Assembly (NCBI GenBank): GCA_008360975.2 | Contig: CM039211.1 | Span: 69,282,565 to 69,346,564, forward strand | DNA length: 64,000 nucleotides | Direction of reading: 5' to 3' | Source: Lichenostomus cassidix | Taxonomy: Eukaryota; Chordata; Aves; Passeriformes; Meliphagidae | Notes under the pieces: model-generated | Seen by the model: the letters and a program-made list of their open reading frames with translations, nothing else | What the model was told of the DNA's origin: nothing | The model's database searches: none | Program-made: the position numbers and the translations under genes | In this document: positions 24,667-38,879 of the stretch, piece by piece | How the letters are laid out: each line of letters begins with the position of its first letter | Numbering within the stretch: the stretch's first letter is position 1

Positions 24667-27600
24667 GTAGGTGAGAAGAACTCTGGGATTGCTTTGCTTT
24701 TACTATGTGAAAATATAGTGTTATAAACAATTGCAGGAGTATATGCAATGTATCATAATGATTGTGATATGCTGGCCATGGCAAGTTTCACCACTGGGTG
24801 TGCTTCATCACAAAAATGCCTGAGCGATGCAATGTAGGGATCAATCAATCTTGGCTTGGTATTGAGACAAACTGTATGGTTTAATGAGTCTTTTCTGTCT
24901 CTTATGGTAAGAGGAGATCAATCAATGAACAAAATCAGATCAGTGATTTAATTTTTTTTCCAGTGTTTATACCCAGCAGTTTTAAACTTTGAAAAGTCTG
25001 TGAGTTATTAGAACAATAAGAACAAAGAATAAACCTGTTATTCCTTAATTTTTTTTTTTTTTTTGGGGGGGGAGGTTTAGCAAAACAAGAGAGCAAACAG
25101 GACTTTCTCACTGTGAGAAACTCTGCGTAACTTTTTGAAATGTGTAAAAAACTGCAATAAAAAACTTCAATCTTAAAAGTATGATTAACTGGAAATTTAA
25201 TACAAATTCTCATAAAATATTTTTAATAAAACATTACAGATAAGATTCAGTCTCTAAAGTGTCTCTTTCTTTCTCTGCTGCATTTTCTTCTCTCCACTGA
25301 TAATAGAACAAGCTGAAGATAATTTTTTCTAAGTACACTCTTGAAAACCTAAAGAGGGTTGAGTCTGAGTTGTGGATGTTCCCTGATATGTGGACACAAC
25401 CATGAACATTTATCTAGCTGTGCACTAACTTGGGCATTTAAGAAAACTATTTGATCAACACACCTCCAGAAAGCATCTTGCATCAAAAACTCAATAATAT
25501 TTTCTAGTTTTGTTTAACAATATGACACTATTTTCAGAAACCATTAGCCTGGAAGAAACTATTTAAAGGTAAATTGTAAAAGGAAATTCATTTTCTGAAG
25601 ATTATCATTACACTGGCTGAAATACATAAATGGCTTTTTGGCTTCTGTGTCCAGTATTAAATGTAAGAAGCTTTTGGAGTTTTCTAAGGAAAACATCTTG
25701 GAAATGCCAAACCCCTTTAACAGCACAGCATTTCAAAGTTAAGACTATTTCAATGCTTTGGAAGAACTTTGTTTTTAACTTGTTTTTGTAATCTACTCTT
25801 CTAATGGGGTTCAGTCTAGGAGTCCTAATAAGGGACAAATTCCTTTCTCTGTCTGTACAAATAGAGGAAAAAAAAAAAGTTTGCTTCAGAGATGTTACAA
25901 TTTTTGCAAGTCTTCAGTATTTTTAGCCAGCTGAAAAGTGGGTGTCTGATTTGCTTTCAGGTCTTGTGTTTCACTGTTTTTTTAGAACCATTTTAATTAA
26001 ATAAAGTGAAAGCAGCCCTTCTGTCTTAAGGTGACCAGTTATGGCTCTCATGAAATCCTTTGTGCCGTTTTTTTCCCTTGAAAATGTCAAGGAGTGCAAT
26101 AATAACAATTAATGATGATGACTGTTGCTTCAAAGCCAAAGACGGTGAGTTTAATAGGTTCATAAGTCCATTCCTAGCTGTGGAATTTGATTTGTGACAT
26201 CCTGTCACAGACCTGTCGGGCATTTTGTTAGTGGTGGCAAAGAAATATTTTATTTTATTTTTGTAAAAAAAAAAAAAAAAAAACTTATATAAGTGATAAG
26301 TATAGTTTAAAATATTCTGCAGCATTTAGAAGTGCAGGGATTATTTATTTTAAAAAATAAATTAAATGCCAAAATACTTTATAAAAACACAAAACTCTTC
26401 TTTTTAAGACAGATATTAGAAAATAAATGCATTGCAATAAAAAATGCTTTTCTGTAGAACACAGGTAAACACAACTGGACTCCATTGGAAAGATGTACTT
26501 GTGGAAATTGACTTGAAATTCCAGAACCCCTTCAAAATCTCTCTCCTGTTAGTTTGCATCTAAACTATACTAAGTGCCAAGTGATCATATATCTGTCCAT
26601 CTGCAAAACTGTTTTCATGTCACCATCTGTCTTTCACACATAAAAACTACAGTTTTTTCTGTAGTTCCTGGTTTGACAAAGACTTTTGGATGTAATTGTG
26701 TGAGAGATGCTGGCTGAGACAACAATAATTGACCTGAAGGCATCAATGACTTGCAAACTTCTCATGGGCTCAACTGTTAAACGGACAGAATAATTACAAT
26801 CTGTCAGAACAAAGACAGCTAAGTGTTTTTAAGTGAGTTTGGTTTTGGTTTGGTTCATGGTTTTTTGTGTTTTCCTTTTTTTTTGCAGGACAGCTAAACT
26901 AAGCATTTTCCTCCAGTTAATCTTGTAAACTTCCTTTTCAGAAAACAAAGTAAACCATATTTAAGGCTGATTCATCTCACCTGATGGTTACAAGTCAGGT
27001 ATTAGAGATGTCTTTGTTCCTCCATCAGTTACAAAGGAAGAGAACGACTGACAGGAAACAGGAAAAATTCAATAGTAATATGGAGGTGGAATGGATCTTT
27101 TTTCTACAAGCCCTTCCTAATTTAATGAAAACAGAAACTGAAAACAATTCTCAGCTTTACTAATCTGTAAATCACTATGACTTCAGAGCTGCTTTTCAAA
27201 CTGAGTTTTCAGTTTTCTTCACTTTGAAGTCTAAAAGTAAATACTTAATTAATTCTTCAGTTTTGTCTAAGCAAAATGCATCAGCTGGTGCAACATAAAA
27301 TCAATATATGTAGCAATAACAGTAATAATTACACAATGATGTTGATACATTTTTCCCTTTTTTAAAAAAATATATGTATATAAAACTGGAGTTTAATACC
27401 ATGGCAAGATCACAAACTTTTTTTCCTCAGATGGGATTATTAATAAATTTCTACAAAGGAGGGATTTTTATCTTTCATGTGTTCAGATAAGAAATTAAAT
27501 AACCTAGAATAAGGCCTGCAATTTTCAAGACATCAAATCACGTTATTTGAAAACAGTCCTCTCTGTCATTTTCTTTCACTTCAGTTAATAGCAATGGCAA

Positions 27601-28399
27601 ATAAAGCTTTACATTGCTCCATGTCACCACTATAATGCTTATACCTTCTCAGAGAATACCAACACTATCTTTTCTCATTATCTACCTATTTTTATCTTTC
27701 ATTTCAACTACTTCATGGCAGAAAAATCACTGGTGAGCTCTTATAGGACTCTTAGACTTTGAAATGAGACGATATCACCAGGTTTCTTTAGTTTAGCTTT
27801 GTTCATAGCACAGAAACCAAGATTTTAATTCCTCTTTCAAGTCACTATCAGTGATTTGAAAAGAATAATGTTGTATAGAAAACAAAATCCAATCTTGTTT
27901 AAAAAAAAACAAAACTCCATCAATGAAGAATCCAATATGAATCTTGTCATTCAAACAGTTAATTACTATCACCACAAAAATGCAATGTGCTTACTCTAAA
28001 TTTACACTCACTTTTTTTTTTTTTAAATTTTTTTATCTTGTCCACTAGATTAGCTCTGAAATATTATTATCTTTACTTTTTATATTTTTACTATGGTATT
28101 TCCCCACTTTGTAAATGTGACAAACATCTTTGCTCCTAAATGTATTACTTGTTATTAACCACACTGAAAATACACACTAGGCTTAGACACAAAACCTATT
28201 ATTGCATGTCAGCTGATCTCTACTGTCTGTTCCGTTGTGTACAATAAATCTGGGTTAAACATAAGATAAGCTGAGTTTGCTTAGCCCGCTTTTCACTGAG
28301 CTAAACTAATTTGAACAGCCTTGATTTTCTGCAGGGTAGACTACTCCCCTGGATAGTTCTCATGAATCAGCTGACTTGTTATGTGTGATGCCAGAATAA
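24667..28399. other. AT-rich, apparently unique DNA
   Basis: A T16-G8 run lies at 25049-25072 and an A-run at about 26266-26283. Nothing else is recognisable. Confidence 0.6.
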
Positions 28400-29165
28400 C
28401 TTGTTCATATATCTGAGTCTAATAGTATCCTTGTCCCTAGTTTATTGGAAGCAGAGAGCACTATGTACCACTGGCTTGTATTCTTCATTATTTATCATTC
28501 CTTTAGCTTTTGAATCAACTCCTAGCTTTACTGGTAATGATTTTATGTTTTCTTCCACCTTGTTGATAAAATGTTTACTAGCATAGAGTCAAAAATCAAT
28601 CCCAGGGAGACCCCAGTCAAAAAACACCTTATTAGTATTAATTCCCAATTTGCTGATATGTTGTGGGGCATAGTTATCAACCATTTCTTTAATAATTCAA
28701 TGTGATTGGAAAAACAATGGGGCTTTTTTTTTAGCTTCTTGTATACAAGTCCACTTCTTTAAAGGAGTTACATTATTATTCTACATTATTACTTTATCGA
28801 ATTGAATCAGTCCTCTCATCAAAGCATTGACATGAGCTGGTTTGAAAAGATTTATTCCCAACCTGTGCAAATTCACTGCCATTAATGCATTACTTTCCTT
28901 TAATTCATTGTTAATTCAGGCTTGTCTCAAATGGTCCATCATTTTGCTTCAAATATAAATGAAACTCGTAATTGCTTGGATTATCCTATTTATTCTTCCT
29001 TTAAAAAGTTTGTTACTATGCATTTTTTCCATTATACTTCAGGCATGTCCTGAAGTTTTAAACACTGGATTAAATCTACTTTAATCGTTTGGGTAGCACC
29101 TGAGACAGCTCTTTGAAATTCTTAAACGCAAAATTACTTAGTCCTAATGATTTAAAAAGGATTCT
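28400..29165 (-). mobile_element. Old CR1 LINE ORF2 fragment (reverse transcriptase), antisense
   Basis: Read on the minus strand with frameshifts, this stretch follows the CR1 reverse transcriptase in order. First comes KSLGLSNFAFKNFKELSQV (family: GPDG..PRVLKEL). Next are LFKGRINRIIQ (family: FKKGRK..NYRPVSL) and KSFQTSSCQCFDERT (family: GKSCLTNL..FYDEVT). Last is GVSLGLIFDSMLVNILST near 28563-28616 (family: GVPQGSVLGPVLFNIFIN), with remnants toward the FADD box before the element fades at about 28,400. There are many stops and indels. It is far older than the CR1 at 55.8 kb and lacks both the 5' part and the 3' UTR. Confidence 0.82.
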
Positions 29166-32100
29166 TACGTGAACGTTATAGAATTTGAATGGGAAATATT
29201 TCACCATGATGTGACAAACAGATGCTGTTCAGAAGCCCTCTCCGATCATTTCTAGGGTTTCCATACACTGCCATCCCAGTCACATCCTGTTGTCACATGC
29301 AATCTGTGCCATTTTGAATGACACATTGTTATATGCTTTGAAATGGTAATCGTTCAGATGACTTTGTATTAACAGTTACAAACCAAGGTGTCTTCACTGG
29401 AAGAATTTACCTTTCATGTGAGCTACATAAGTGAGTTGCAGTATTCCCTGGAGAAGAGGGATGTGGTAAGGGCTCCTAGCTCTTTGATAATTAACAAAAA
29501 AATCAGATCAAGAGGTTGTCCCAGCAGAATCTAAACTGCTTCCAGTTCTGGGCTACCAGCTGTTTCCTTTAACATTGTAGGAAAGGAAAGGAAAAGCAAA
29601 AATGGAGTGAAAAGACACCTGTCTCGAGGTTTCTTTGTACCATCCATGGTAACAAAGAGAGCAGATCATTACATCTTCAGTCACATCTGATCAAGGCACT
29701 GTAATGATATCCCCTACTGTCACTCCCATCCCTTGCTCATCATTTTTACAACTGTGGTGGTTATGCTACCTCTGGTGCTGCTTGCCATCTAGAATTACTG
29801 TTGGGGCTGCTTCAATCTCTGTTGTGCTCTTAATAGCAAATTTAGCCATCTGAGTAGATCCTCATATCGATACTTAATGGCTTCTGAACTAGTTCCCACT
29901 GCAATAGAATTGTTTTGTTGCTGTCTAAGGACATGGAGAGCAAACACACACGCACACAACTTCCAGGGAGAGCAGCCAGGGACCATTTGCAAAATCACCC
30001 TTTGTTAACCAGCCAAGGAACAATAACTCTACAATCAACATGAATCTGTAAACCAGCTGATATTTGGATGCTTAAGTGGTTAGAACACTTGGTGGGCAAG
30101 GATAAGACTCACCTTCTGGTCTTTCATTGGAAGCCCATGGTGGTTTTGATGGCAATTTGCAAATTTGAAGTCTTTTCTTTTAGGTAAGACCACAGATGAT
30201 AGGCTCTGTCTTCAATATGGACTTGCATCTGCAAGCTTGTGCTTACTAACCTATGCTAATCAATAAAATGGAGATAATGACGCCTTCTCTGCATTCACTA
30301 TCTCCATTTGGTTTACAAATTCATTACAGAGGATTGGGGTGGGGGAAGTTTTCCATTTGTTGCCTCTTTGGTTTGTTTTTTTCTACTCTAGATACATATA
30401 GCATAACATAACTCTGATCAGCTGAGTAGGAAACCATACTCTGCTAAGAATATTAAGGTAATTACATAGCCTCATCATTTCTTTGTCTTTCTCTGGAGTC
30501 TGCAATACTGCATACGTGTAGAATATCTAATAAATTCCTCTCCTCTTACTTTCCCTGGGAAAGAAAATTTTAAAAGTGTTTTCATTTCATTGATTTTATG
30601 AGAACAGTTCTATTGGGCAATATCTGAAACCATAAACCTCAAACTGGCTGAGGAGATAGCAGCTGATACGTGTAGGCATGTATTCATTATTTTTTTCCCC
30701 AGTGACTGCACACATGTTGAGAACCAGAAACATACCTCAGTTTTAGACAGTAAATATTATTTAAAATTATATGTAAGCTTAATCAGCAATTAGTCAGTAA
30801 TTAAATCAAGCCAGTCACTCCAGGTTCTCACTTGTGTTGTATATATTTTGTCCTGTGCTTCTTGACTAATGCTATACGAAAACATGCAAATTAAAACAAT
30901 CAATTAAGTTGTATGTGAAATACAGGATAGAAAATGGAACTCATTTCATATTGTGTTAACCTTTAATTTTTGAAAAAATTGTCAATATTGAGGAAATGCC
31001 TTGTTTGTTTGTTGTTTTTTTTTTAATTAATACAGAGTAATCTGCCTTAATGGTAAGCAGTGAAAAGGATTCCAGCTTTTTCAGCATTTACCACTATGTG
31101 TTTTATTTTTATTTTTTCTTACAGTCGTCATCTCTGAGACTTCATTTGCCTTGAACAGCATCCCATAAAACATTTCACATTACATAAACTGTGCTTCCCT
31201 CAACCATTTTCCTACATCCAAATGAAATGTGATGAATATGGATCCATTCTAATGGACACAGTGCTGCCTGATTTTTTGTTGGGGAAGAAATTTATTAAGA
31301 AGAAAAAAGAAAAAGGAAATAATTAAAGTAACATGTCACTAAAGAACCATTTTGACTGCTGCTGTACACTGTTAACTTTGCTCTTCTGTTATTTTCATTG
31401 TTGCTAATCTGTTTTTCTGTAGAGGTCTGTCTTTAGTTCTCTGAGAAACACATGAACCAATTGACCAGATTTAATTTAGGCTGACAGGAAGGTAGCTAGC
31501 TCATAGATACCTATTTCTTATCAGTCTCAGGAGAGAAAAAAAAAAAACTGGTCAAGAAAAGTGCTGTTGGCTATGACGAGAATGGTAGCAGGTATGTGGT
31601 CCTTATTTGCACATCAATAAACGCATGTGGAAACATACTAATAGCAAGAAAGAAATTTAGTTTAATCATGCTTTCTTGGATTAAATGTTTTGTTGTATGT
31701 GTTTTGGTGATCCTGCCTCTAGATAAGAATTTTCTATGTGGGCTGTTGTGGTACCTTCATTCAGATATTTCTGGGATGGTGGAAAGTGGGACTACAGGGA
31801 TGTGATGAGCAGGACTCCATTTTTGTCCACACTGGTTGAGAAAGGGGGATCTGGGGAATTAATACCTTGATTGAAACTGTTTGAGCCTGAATCAACAAGG
31901 GAAATAAACTGCTTATCCAGAACATAAAACATTATCCTTTTAATGGCTTCCATATGTGTATGATGATTGCTGTTAGTGTAAGGAAGCGTTGACCTTATGT
32001 ATGTGTGTTTATAAAAAAATTGGACATTTAAAGACAAAAAAGAATTACATCCACAAAAACAATACAGAAAGTTAGGTGCAGAAAAAAGAGAACATGTTTA

Positions 32101-33664
32101 GGTACATAAAACAGCAAGTTTGAAAAGTTGAATTTCAACATTTTCTTAAATGTCGTATCAATCCTTTAGTACAAAAAATGCTATTTAAGCAAAAACTTAT
32201 CCAAATTACCAAATAAATAATTTCTGTATAAGAAATAGAAACATTTTTCAGTTTATTGAGATGATTAAATTGTGTTAAATTCTACATCTGTTGAATAGAA
32301 AGAAAATCAATTTATTCTCTAAGCTGGATGAGTAGCCCACATAAAAATTGAACCCCTCTCCAGCTATACCTGTTCTTCACTAACTACACTCTAGGACAGG
32401 TAGGCTTTTAACTTCAACTTGTTGTTGGCCTAATGCCAAGGCGAGATGAACAAAGATCAAACTACAAAACTTGATTTGATTCCTTCATTAAAACAAATAG
32501 AAATAGAGGAATAATAATGTTACAAAAGTACATTCTCCAGAGTAAATCTGTGCTCCATCAAGTCTTCAGAGAAAAGGATTTTTGGTTTCAAAAAGGTCTA
32601 CAAATGTTGCCTTTGTCAAGGTCTCAAAACATTGACTTCAAAACAGGACCCATTTTCAGACAAATAATTTAGAAATAGCATTTTTCATTTTTTTCCTAAA
32701 GAAAAAGAAAAAAAGAAGTAGCTCATACTCATTCAGAAATAGAACTTTTTCATAAAGAGTTCACAAGAACATTTTTTTTTTTATTTTGTAATAGGTTCAA
32801 GTTAAAGTTTGAAACAATACAAAATTCAATTTTTTCTTATTTTTTCACATAGTTTTGTTATAAATTCATCATCTTTCAAAGAATAACAGTGAATTCTAAC
32901 ACCCCTTATTTATGAGGTTAAAAATAGATCAATATAGCGCTTGACTGAGTATGAGCCATGTGGTAGACTGATGCCAAGTGCAGGCATGATCCTGTTTTAT
33001 CATCAGGCTCCCCAAAGATAAAAACTAGTTGGATCCTGGTTTGGGACCCAGTTAAATCCATCATTTCATTATGAATGTGTCGTATATCTTTGCGTAACCT
33101 TGACCAAGGGCATCAATGCCTGAAGAAGTTACCTATAGCTAAGTTCTGGTGCTGCAATTTTGCATTGTAAGTGCTGCTGGTATGTGCACAGGGGGGCAAC
33201 TGTAGAGCAGGAGCTGAGCTTTGTTGACCCAGATTGCATTTTTTCACCTACAAAATAAAGATAATAGTGATTTTCCATGAGATATTTTGAGTGTACTCCC
33301 ATGGAGTGAATAAGTAGGTATCATTATTATTGCTATTAATAATAATACATTTGCTGATCCATTGAGCAAAATCTCTGTGTGGAGCTCCAAGAAAAGTAAA
33401 TCTCCTACTCCCTCTATTAGCCAACCCTTTCCTTCACTTCTTCCCTTCATTAAAGTGAAAGCAGTATAAAAGGTCTGATCAGGATTGTAGCTGCAAAGTC
33501 AATAGGAGCCAGTCATTTAACTTCTTTAGGCACCTTTGAAAATCCCAGCCTGACATCACTACAAATTAGCTGCACCAGAGCAAGGTTTTTCTTGGTAAGT
33601 AATATGTGAGTTACAAAGCATTTCTGCTTAACAAATGTTTCCTCTTCGTTAAAGAGCTCTCAGA

Positions 33665-33718
33665 GATTTTTTGAGCTGGAATCTCAACATGGATTTTTCG
33701 AGCTGGATTCTCAAAATG
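33665..33718. repeat. 27-bp tandem duplication
   Basis: Two adjacent copies of a unit starting GATTTTT and containing GAGCTGGA and TCTCAA (33665-33691 and 33692-33718), differing at a few positions. A partial third copy begins at 33719 (GATTTTTCAT). A local replication-slippage duplication. Confidence 0.9.
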
Positions 33719-34632
33719 GATTTTTCATATGGAACAATAGTTAGCACCCCGACAGTTAACACAGTAAAGAACGATTAGGCAGTAATTTATCTGCTGCATT
33801 GTATAGCTCCAAAGAGATGAGACAACTTTTCTTAAGATTTCTGGCAGGGGTTTTGGGGACTCTTTGTCAGTTCATTTTTATTCATACCTGGCTATAGTTA
33901 CACTGGACCATTGTGTTATGCAGATTGAACTAAATTTCACTCACTTTTCTTGTTTTTAAAGGAATGCACTAGTTTTGAGATTTTTTTTTTTTTTCTCAAC
34001 ACCTTATTTGTCTCTACCCCAGTACCAGGGTATGGATTAGCTCCATAAAGGTTTTAGAAGTTGTCTTCATAAAATGCAGAATTAGTTGTTTAGGTAATGT
34101 ATCTAATTCATGGGAAAAATCATGCACTGAGAAAGTAGTACATAAAGCTGGGAAGCTACAGTAGGAAATGCTCAGGTGAAATGAGACACAGATTTCAGAG
34201 CTGTGGGAAAGACATTTTGATCTGTTTTGAGAGAAATATCTATTATAACTACAGCTAATTCTTGAGCTTTCTGTTAAAAAAGAATCTAATTATAGACATT
34301 AGAGGATGATCAAATCTGAGAAGGACACCTACCCTTTTACACTTAAAAGCAATTCAGGAGTACATTTTATTGTGCCTGTCTTTTTTGCTTACCATGAGAG
34401 GAAAAAGTCTCTAGAGTGCCTTTACAAGATGACTAAGATATTTTTAAACTCACAAACCTGGACACACAATGACTATGAATGACCCCTTAGTTGATCAAGA
34501 CTGTGTTAGTTCCCTAAATCTGTCCATGGTAGTTCCACAAGGTTACCCAGAGAAGCCTAAGAAAGCTTCCAAAACTGGCTGGTATCAGCTGCCTCCCAGC
34601 TGTGGAGACAAACCTACATGACTGTTCCATTT

Positions 34633-34667
34633 AAAAAAAAAAAAAAATACATATATATATATATACT
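34633..34667. repeat. A-run plus (TA)n
   Basis: An A-run of about 15 bases followed by an (AT)n run. Confidence 0.9.
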
Positions 34668-36924
34668 TAACCTTCTCCACTTTATGAATTCCACTGGAGC
34701 TAAATGGATCTCACTAACCACATCACTAAACTGTTGGTTGGTTACACACATCTTGGTACCAGAGTGTGTGTGTCTAAATAAAGTGTTCTGAAGGCTGAAA
34801 TCTGGGGCTTTGGGACTCTCAAACATCAATTTTAGTGCTCTGCAGTTACTTACTCAAAGGATCAAACGACTCTTTAGTCTTACATCTGACTGGTATCAAC
34901 AATCCCTTAGCATTTACATGCAACTACAAATCTAATCCCCCCTGATTTGCCTCAAGGTCTAGTTTATAGCAATTACCCCTGGCAATAAAAAACAATAAAA
35001 ATTTAGGTTGTTATTAATGATTCAATATATTAACATTATTTCAAGATCTATGTCTATTAAAGAAGCATTAACCCTTCTATGATCATGGTCCCAAAAGTCA
35101 TCTTTTTTAAGTAAAAAATAAATAAATCATCTGCAAGCACTCTTTAATGATGGATATGGCCCTAAGTCGTTCACTCAGCGGTTTTATTACTTGTCTTTAA
35201 ATCTGATGAGTTCAAAGCAGATGTGCATCACTGAATTCTCAATAAAAGGCCACTGCTTGTCCTGCTGAATAATAAGAACTGCTAATGACACCAATTAAGA
35301 GCTGTAAATGTCATTTATACTTGTTTGTTATTTTTCAACTCAATAAGAGTATAAAGGCAGAGGAGCCTGAGATCATTTGGACTGAAGCAGTCAGGGGACT
35401 GCTGACTGCAGTGGGGGGACATTTTAATTGTTACATAACTTGCAGTAATAATTTTTAAAAAATATATAAATAATGGAATGACTGCATTTGTGTTTGGGTC
35501 AGTTGCAGAAGGTACTTCAGTTTTGCTTTTTCAAGAATTATGAGCTATAGGAAAGTAAATGTCTAAAACCCAAAACTCCAAATCTATATAAAATAAACCA
35601 ACACCACACACATACACATACTAGTGGCAAAGGATTAAAAATAAATCTCTTTTAATACTGATTTCCTGTTCTACACTCTATTAGCTCATGGGTGCCAGGC
35701 TTGATACACACATTCAGTTAAACACATGAGATCTTGAGTAAGAAAGAATCTTAGTGTACTATCAGAGAAATTAGGACTGATGACAGCAGTAAAATTCCAT
35801 TTATTTAGTATTATGTTGCAGAAGGTTGATGACAGGTGTTCTGAATGTGAACTGGTAATCTGGAATCAGATGTGTTTACTCACAGATTTCATTCCAGTGC
35901 TCAGGTCTGGACAAGCCTTATCCATAACTACAAGGACTCCGTATCTGTTTTGCCATCAAAACTTTCACTGAAGTATGCCTAACCACACTGCTTTGAAATT
36001 GTCTTGCAAAGAATAGGAAGCAGATGACTAAAACTGAAAAATGTGGATCTTCATGCTCCTGCATCTTCATATGTAGAACTGGACTAATTGTAATTTGTTA
36101 TCTGCCAGCTTGTTATTTGCCTCATCAGCTATTTGATGCAAATCCACTCAGAATTAGTGCTAAGGTGATCCAAAAGTCACCTGCATGCCCATGACAATTA
36201 GGTTTCTCCTGGTCCTGAGTAAGGTCCTCAAATTACAGCTCTCTCTTCACTACTCAGCAAGCTGTAAAGTGCTGCCTTCCTAGTCATGATCCTCAAACAA
36301 GGAACCTCTTTATCTTCCTTAAATAGGGAGCCCACTGATGTGCTTTCTCTTCTCAGAAATGATGTCAGACAAGAGCTGCATCTTGTAGGTTAATGGAGGA
36401 TTTTGACATGCGGTATGAGAAACATAGAAAGAAATTTTTAGAAACAATAAAACTTAATCTATTACCATCCAATTGACTGTCCTCACCATTGACTCATACA
36501 AATAATCTGTCTTTTTTACTTGTTATCTCTTTATTTCGGGCATTAGGACTTGAGCATGGATCTGATTTGAGAAGCATATAGTGGAGGCAAAGCAGAGTGA
36601 GGATTCAAACCTTGACCAAATAAATCTAAAGGCAAGTTCCCTGTGCAATCAATAGGTTGCTAATTAATCTGGGGTGGATTTTGTCTTCTTTTCTATTGCT
36701 TTCAGGAAAGCACTGTGCATTGTAAGTAACATGCATCCAGCCTTTCTTTCCATATCACTTAAGCACAGCTACCCACACAAGGGCTTTATCACACCTGCAG
36801 GATATTAATTGTTGAATTTGTGTTGAAGTTGCCTCTAAGCAATGAAGAAATTGAAGGAATATAAGTCATATTTGCTTTTTTTTAAGAAGATCTTTTATAA
36901 TTTGAATATCTTTTAAAAATCTCT

Positions 36925-37016
36925 AAAGGAGAAAAAGGAAAGGAAAATGGGAAAGGAAAAAAAAGGAAAATGGGAAAAGGAAAATAATGGGAAAAGGAAA
37001 AAGGAAAAGGAAAATG
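36925..37016. repeat. Purine-rich GGAAAA/GGGAAAA low-complexity tract
   Basis: Imperfect GGAAAA, TGGGAAAAGGAAAA and related units. The plus strand is almost purely purine, broken by a few T bases. Confidence 0.9.
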
Positions 37017-38837
37017 CTACTACTAGCTATTTTCAGGGGCAGTTGCTGGTCCAGATTAAATTGATGTCCCCCTGGATAGAACATTTAGAACAGGATTATG
37101 TTCCTAAGTGAGTGGCAGCCCAAACCAGAACAGCAACCCAGTAAAATTTCTTCAAGGGAAAATGGGAGGGGAAATAAAAAATAAAGCCAGACAAAAGACC
37201 AGATAAACAAAACACTTCTACCTTTGCAGACTACCATTCTATCTACATCTGTCTTCTTGTACTCCCACCAACTAGCTGTTATTGAGTGCTTTTCAATTGG
37301 CATTTATGACTGCCTCTAATGGCTTGCTTGTACATGAGGCTTGCATATCTTAACTAAATATTCAGTGATTTTTCCTTATTCTAATGTTCTTAATTAGATT
37401 TATGAACTCTTTACTATGTTTTATGTTGATGAGGGACTGAGAATAAAATCCCGAAATGCTCACTCTAATAAAATATCACAGCTAACCAACTTGTGCTATT
37501 GCATGTGTTATTTCAGTGAATAACGAGCTTTAAATAATGTTCTGAATATGTTACCAAGGATGCAGTAAAGAAATATAGACTGGTGATCTATTACAATACA
37601 TTAATAAATATACTGGTACATATAGTTCACTGTCCATAAGGGGTAATGGATCATGCTGTGAGAACAAGTTAAGGGATAAGGGGATTGAGACTTTTTTTAA
37701 AAGTCTTATACATGCATACTCATTCTATATAAAAGAAATTAATACTTGTTATTTCTATTCTCTTTTGCCTCTTTTTTTTTTTTAGTTCTTTGAATCTAAA
37801 GTAAATTAATGGGTAAGGTGTAAATGCCAGATGTAGTATAATATAATATTTTCTTAAATTTCATATCTAGAGCTAGGTATATTATTTTCCTATACTAGAT
37901 GTTGAAAATGGTTAAGCAATATGAACCATGGTGTTGTAATTTAATCAAACTGAAAAAACATCATGCCAAAGATGTGGTACCTAACAATAATTACGGGAAA
38001 TTTTTTTATAACTGTATATTCATCCAGGTTATAAGGACCAAGGTGAATTCTTCTTAGCAGTATCACATCACTCCAGTGTTAATTTTCTGGGTATTAAGCT
38101 TGCTAATGTGCTGTGTAGATTATCACATCTTCAATTCATAGAAAAACGTACATTTTTCAGGATAATATCCAGAAATAATATATATTGATACAGTCCTATT
38201 GACTTCAGCAGTTGAATAAACAAAACTTTCCCCAGCTGAATAACCAAAAGCATATTCTGCTGCCATTTATAGTTCTGAAAATCCTTGCTGCTGCAGGAGA
38301 GACCGGGAGTTTTTCCATGGTTTTGTGTGAGCAGGCAGTCATACGATTCCTTATTCTATCAAACAGAATAATCATTTTGTGAAGTCTTTCTATGATTCCT
38401 TCTTTCCTGTTTTATAGGACTCTTGCTGGCTTTGCCAACAAACTTGAAGCACTCCAGTCTTTCCACTGACTCCACTGTGTGTAGTATAAGAATCTATAAT
38501 GATGTGCTCTTTCTGTCAGAGGCAATTTTTCACCGTTTTCTGAATAGCCAAGTGGATTTTTTATGTTGATTAAGGCCTGCTGATGTCCCTGAACCTGCTA
38601 CCCTTACTAAAATGATGTCATGAAACTAAAGTCACACACCAAGGGTAGCTGGTAAAAAAGGTTCTAAGAAGTTCCTTCCAGAATGTCAGAAAGATTCATA
38701 TACACTTTTTGACTCACACTGATCCATGTACAGAGCAACAGGTGTCTTTCCACTGTTGTGACTAACTTACAGAAACATGATTTTCCACATACACATATCT
38801 CAAAAAATATACTTTTAAATTTCAGAAAACTACATTC

Positions 38838-38879
38838 TGTGTCTCTAAACTACACACCTGTGTATCTAAACTACAAACC
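38838..38879. repeat. 21-bp tandem duplication
   Basis: Copies 38838-38858 and 38859-38879 both carry TCTAAACTACA and differ at two positions. Confidence 0.9.

Noticed and set aside
30703..30772. Exon-like stretch after TTTTTTTCCCCAG with a TAT-GTAAGC donor
   Set aside because: The donor lacks the usual AG before GT, and the short frame has no recognisable content.
38418..38570. Strong acceptor (TTCCTGTTTTATAG) followed by about 49 open codons in one frame
   Set aside because: No donor or nearby poly(A) signal and no family match; kept only as a weaker analogue of the 22178 candidate.
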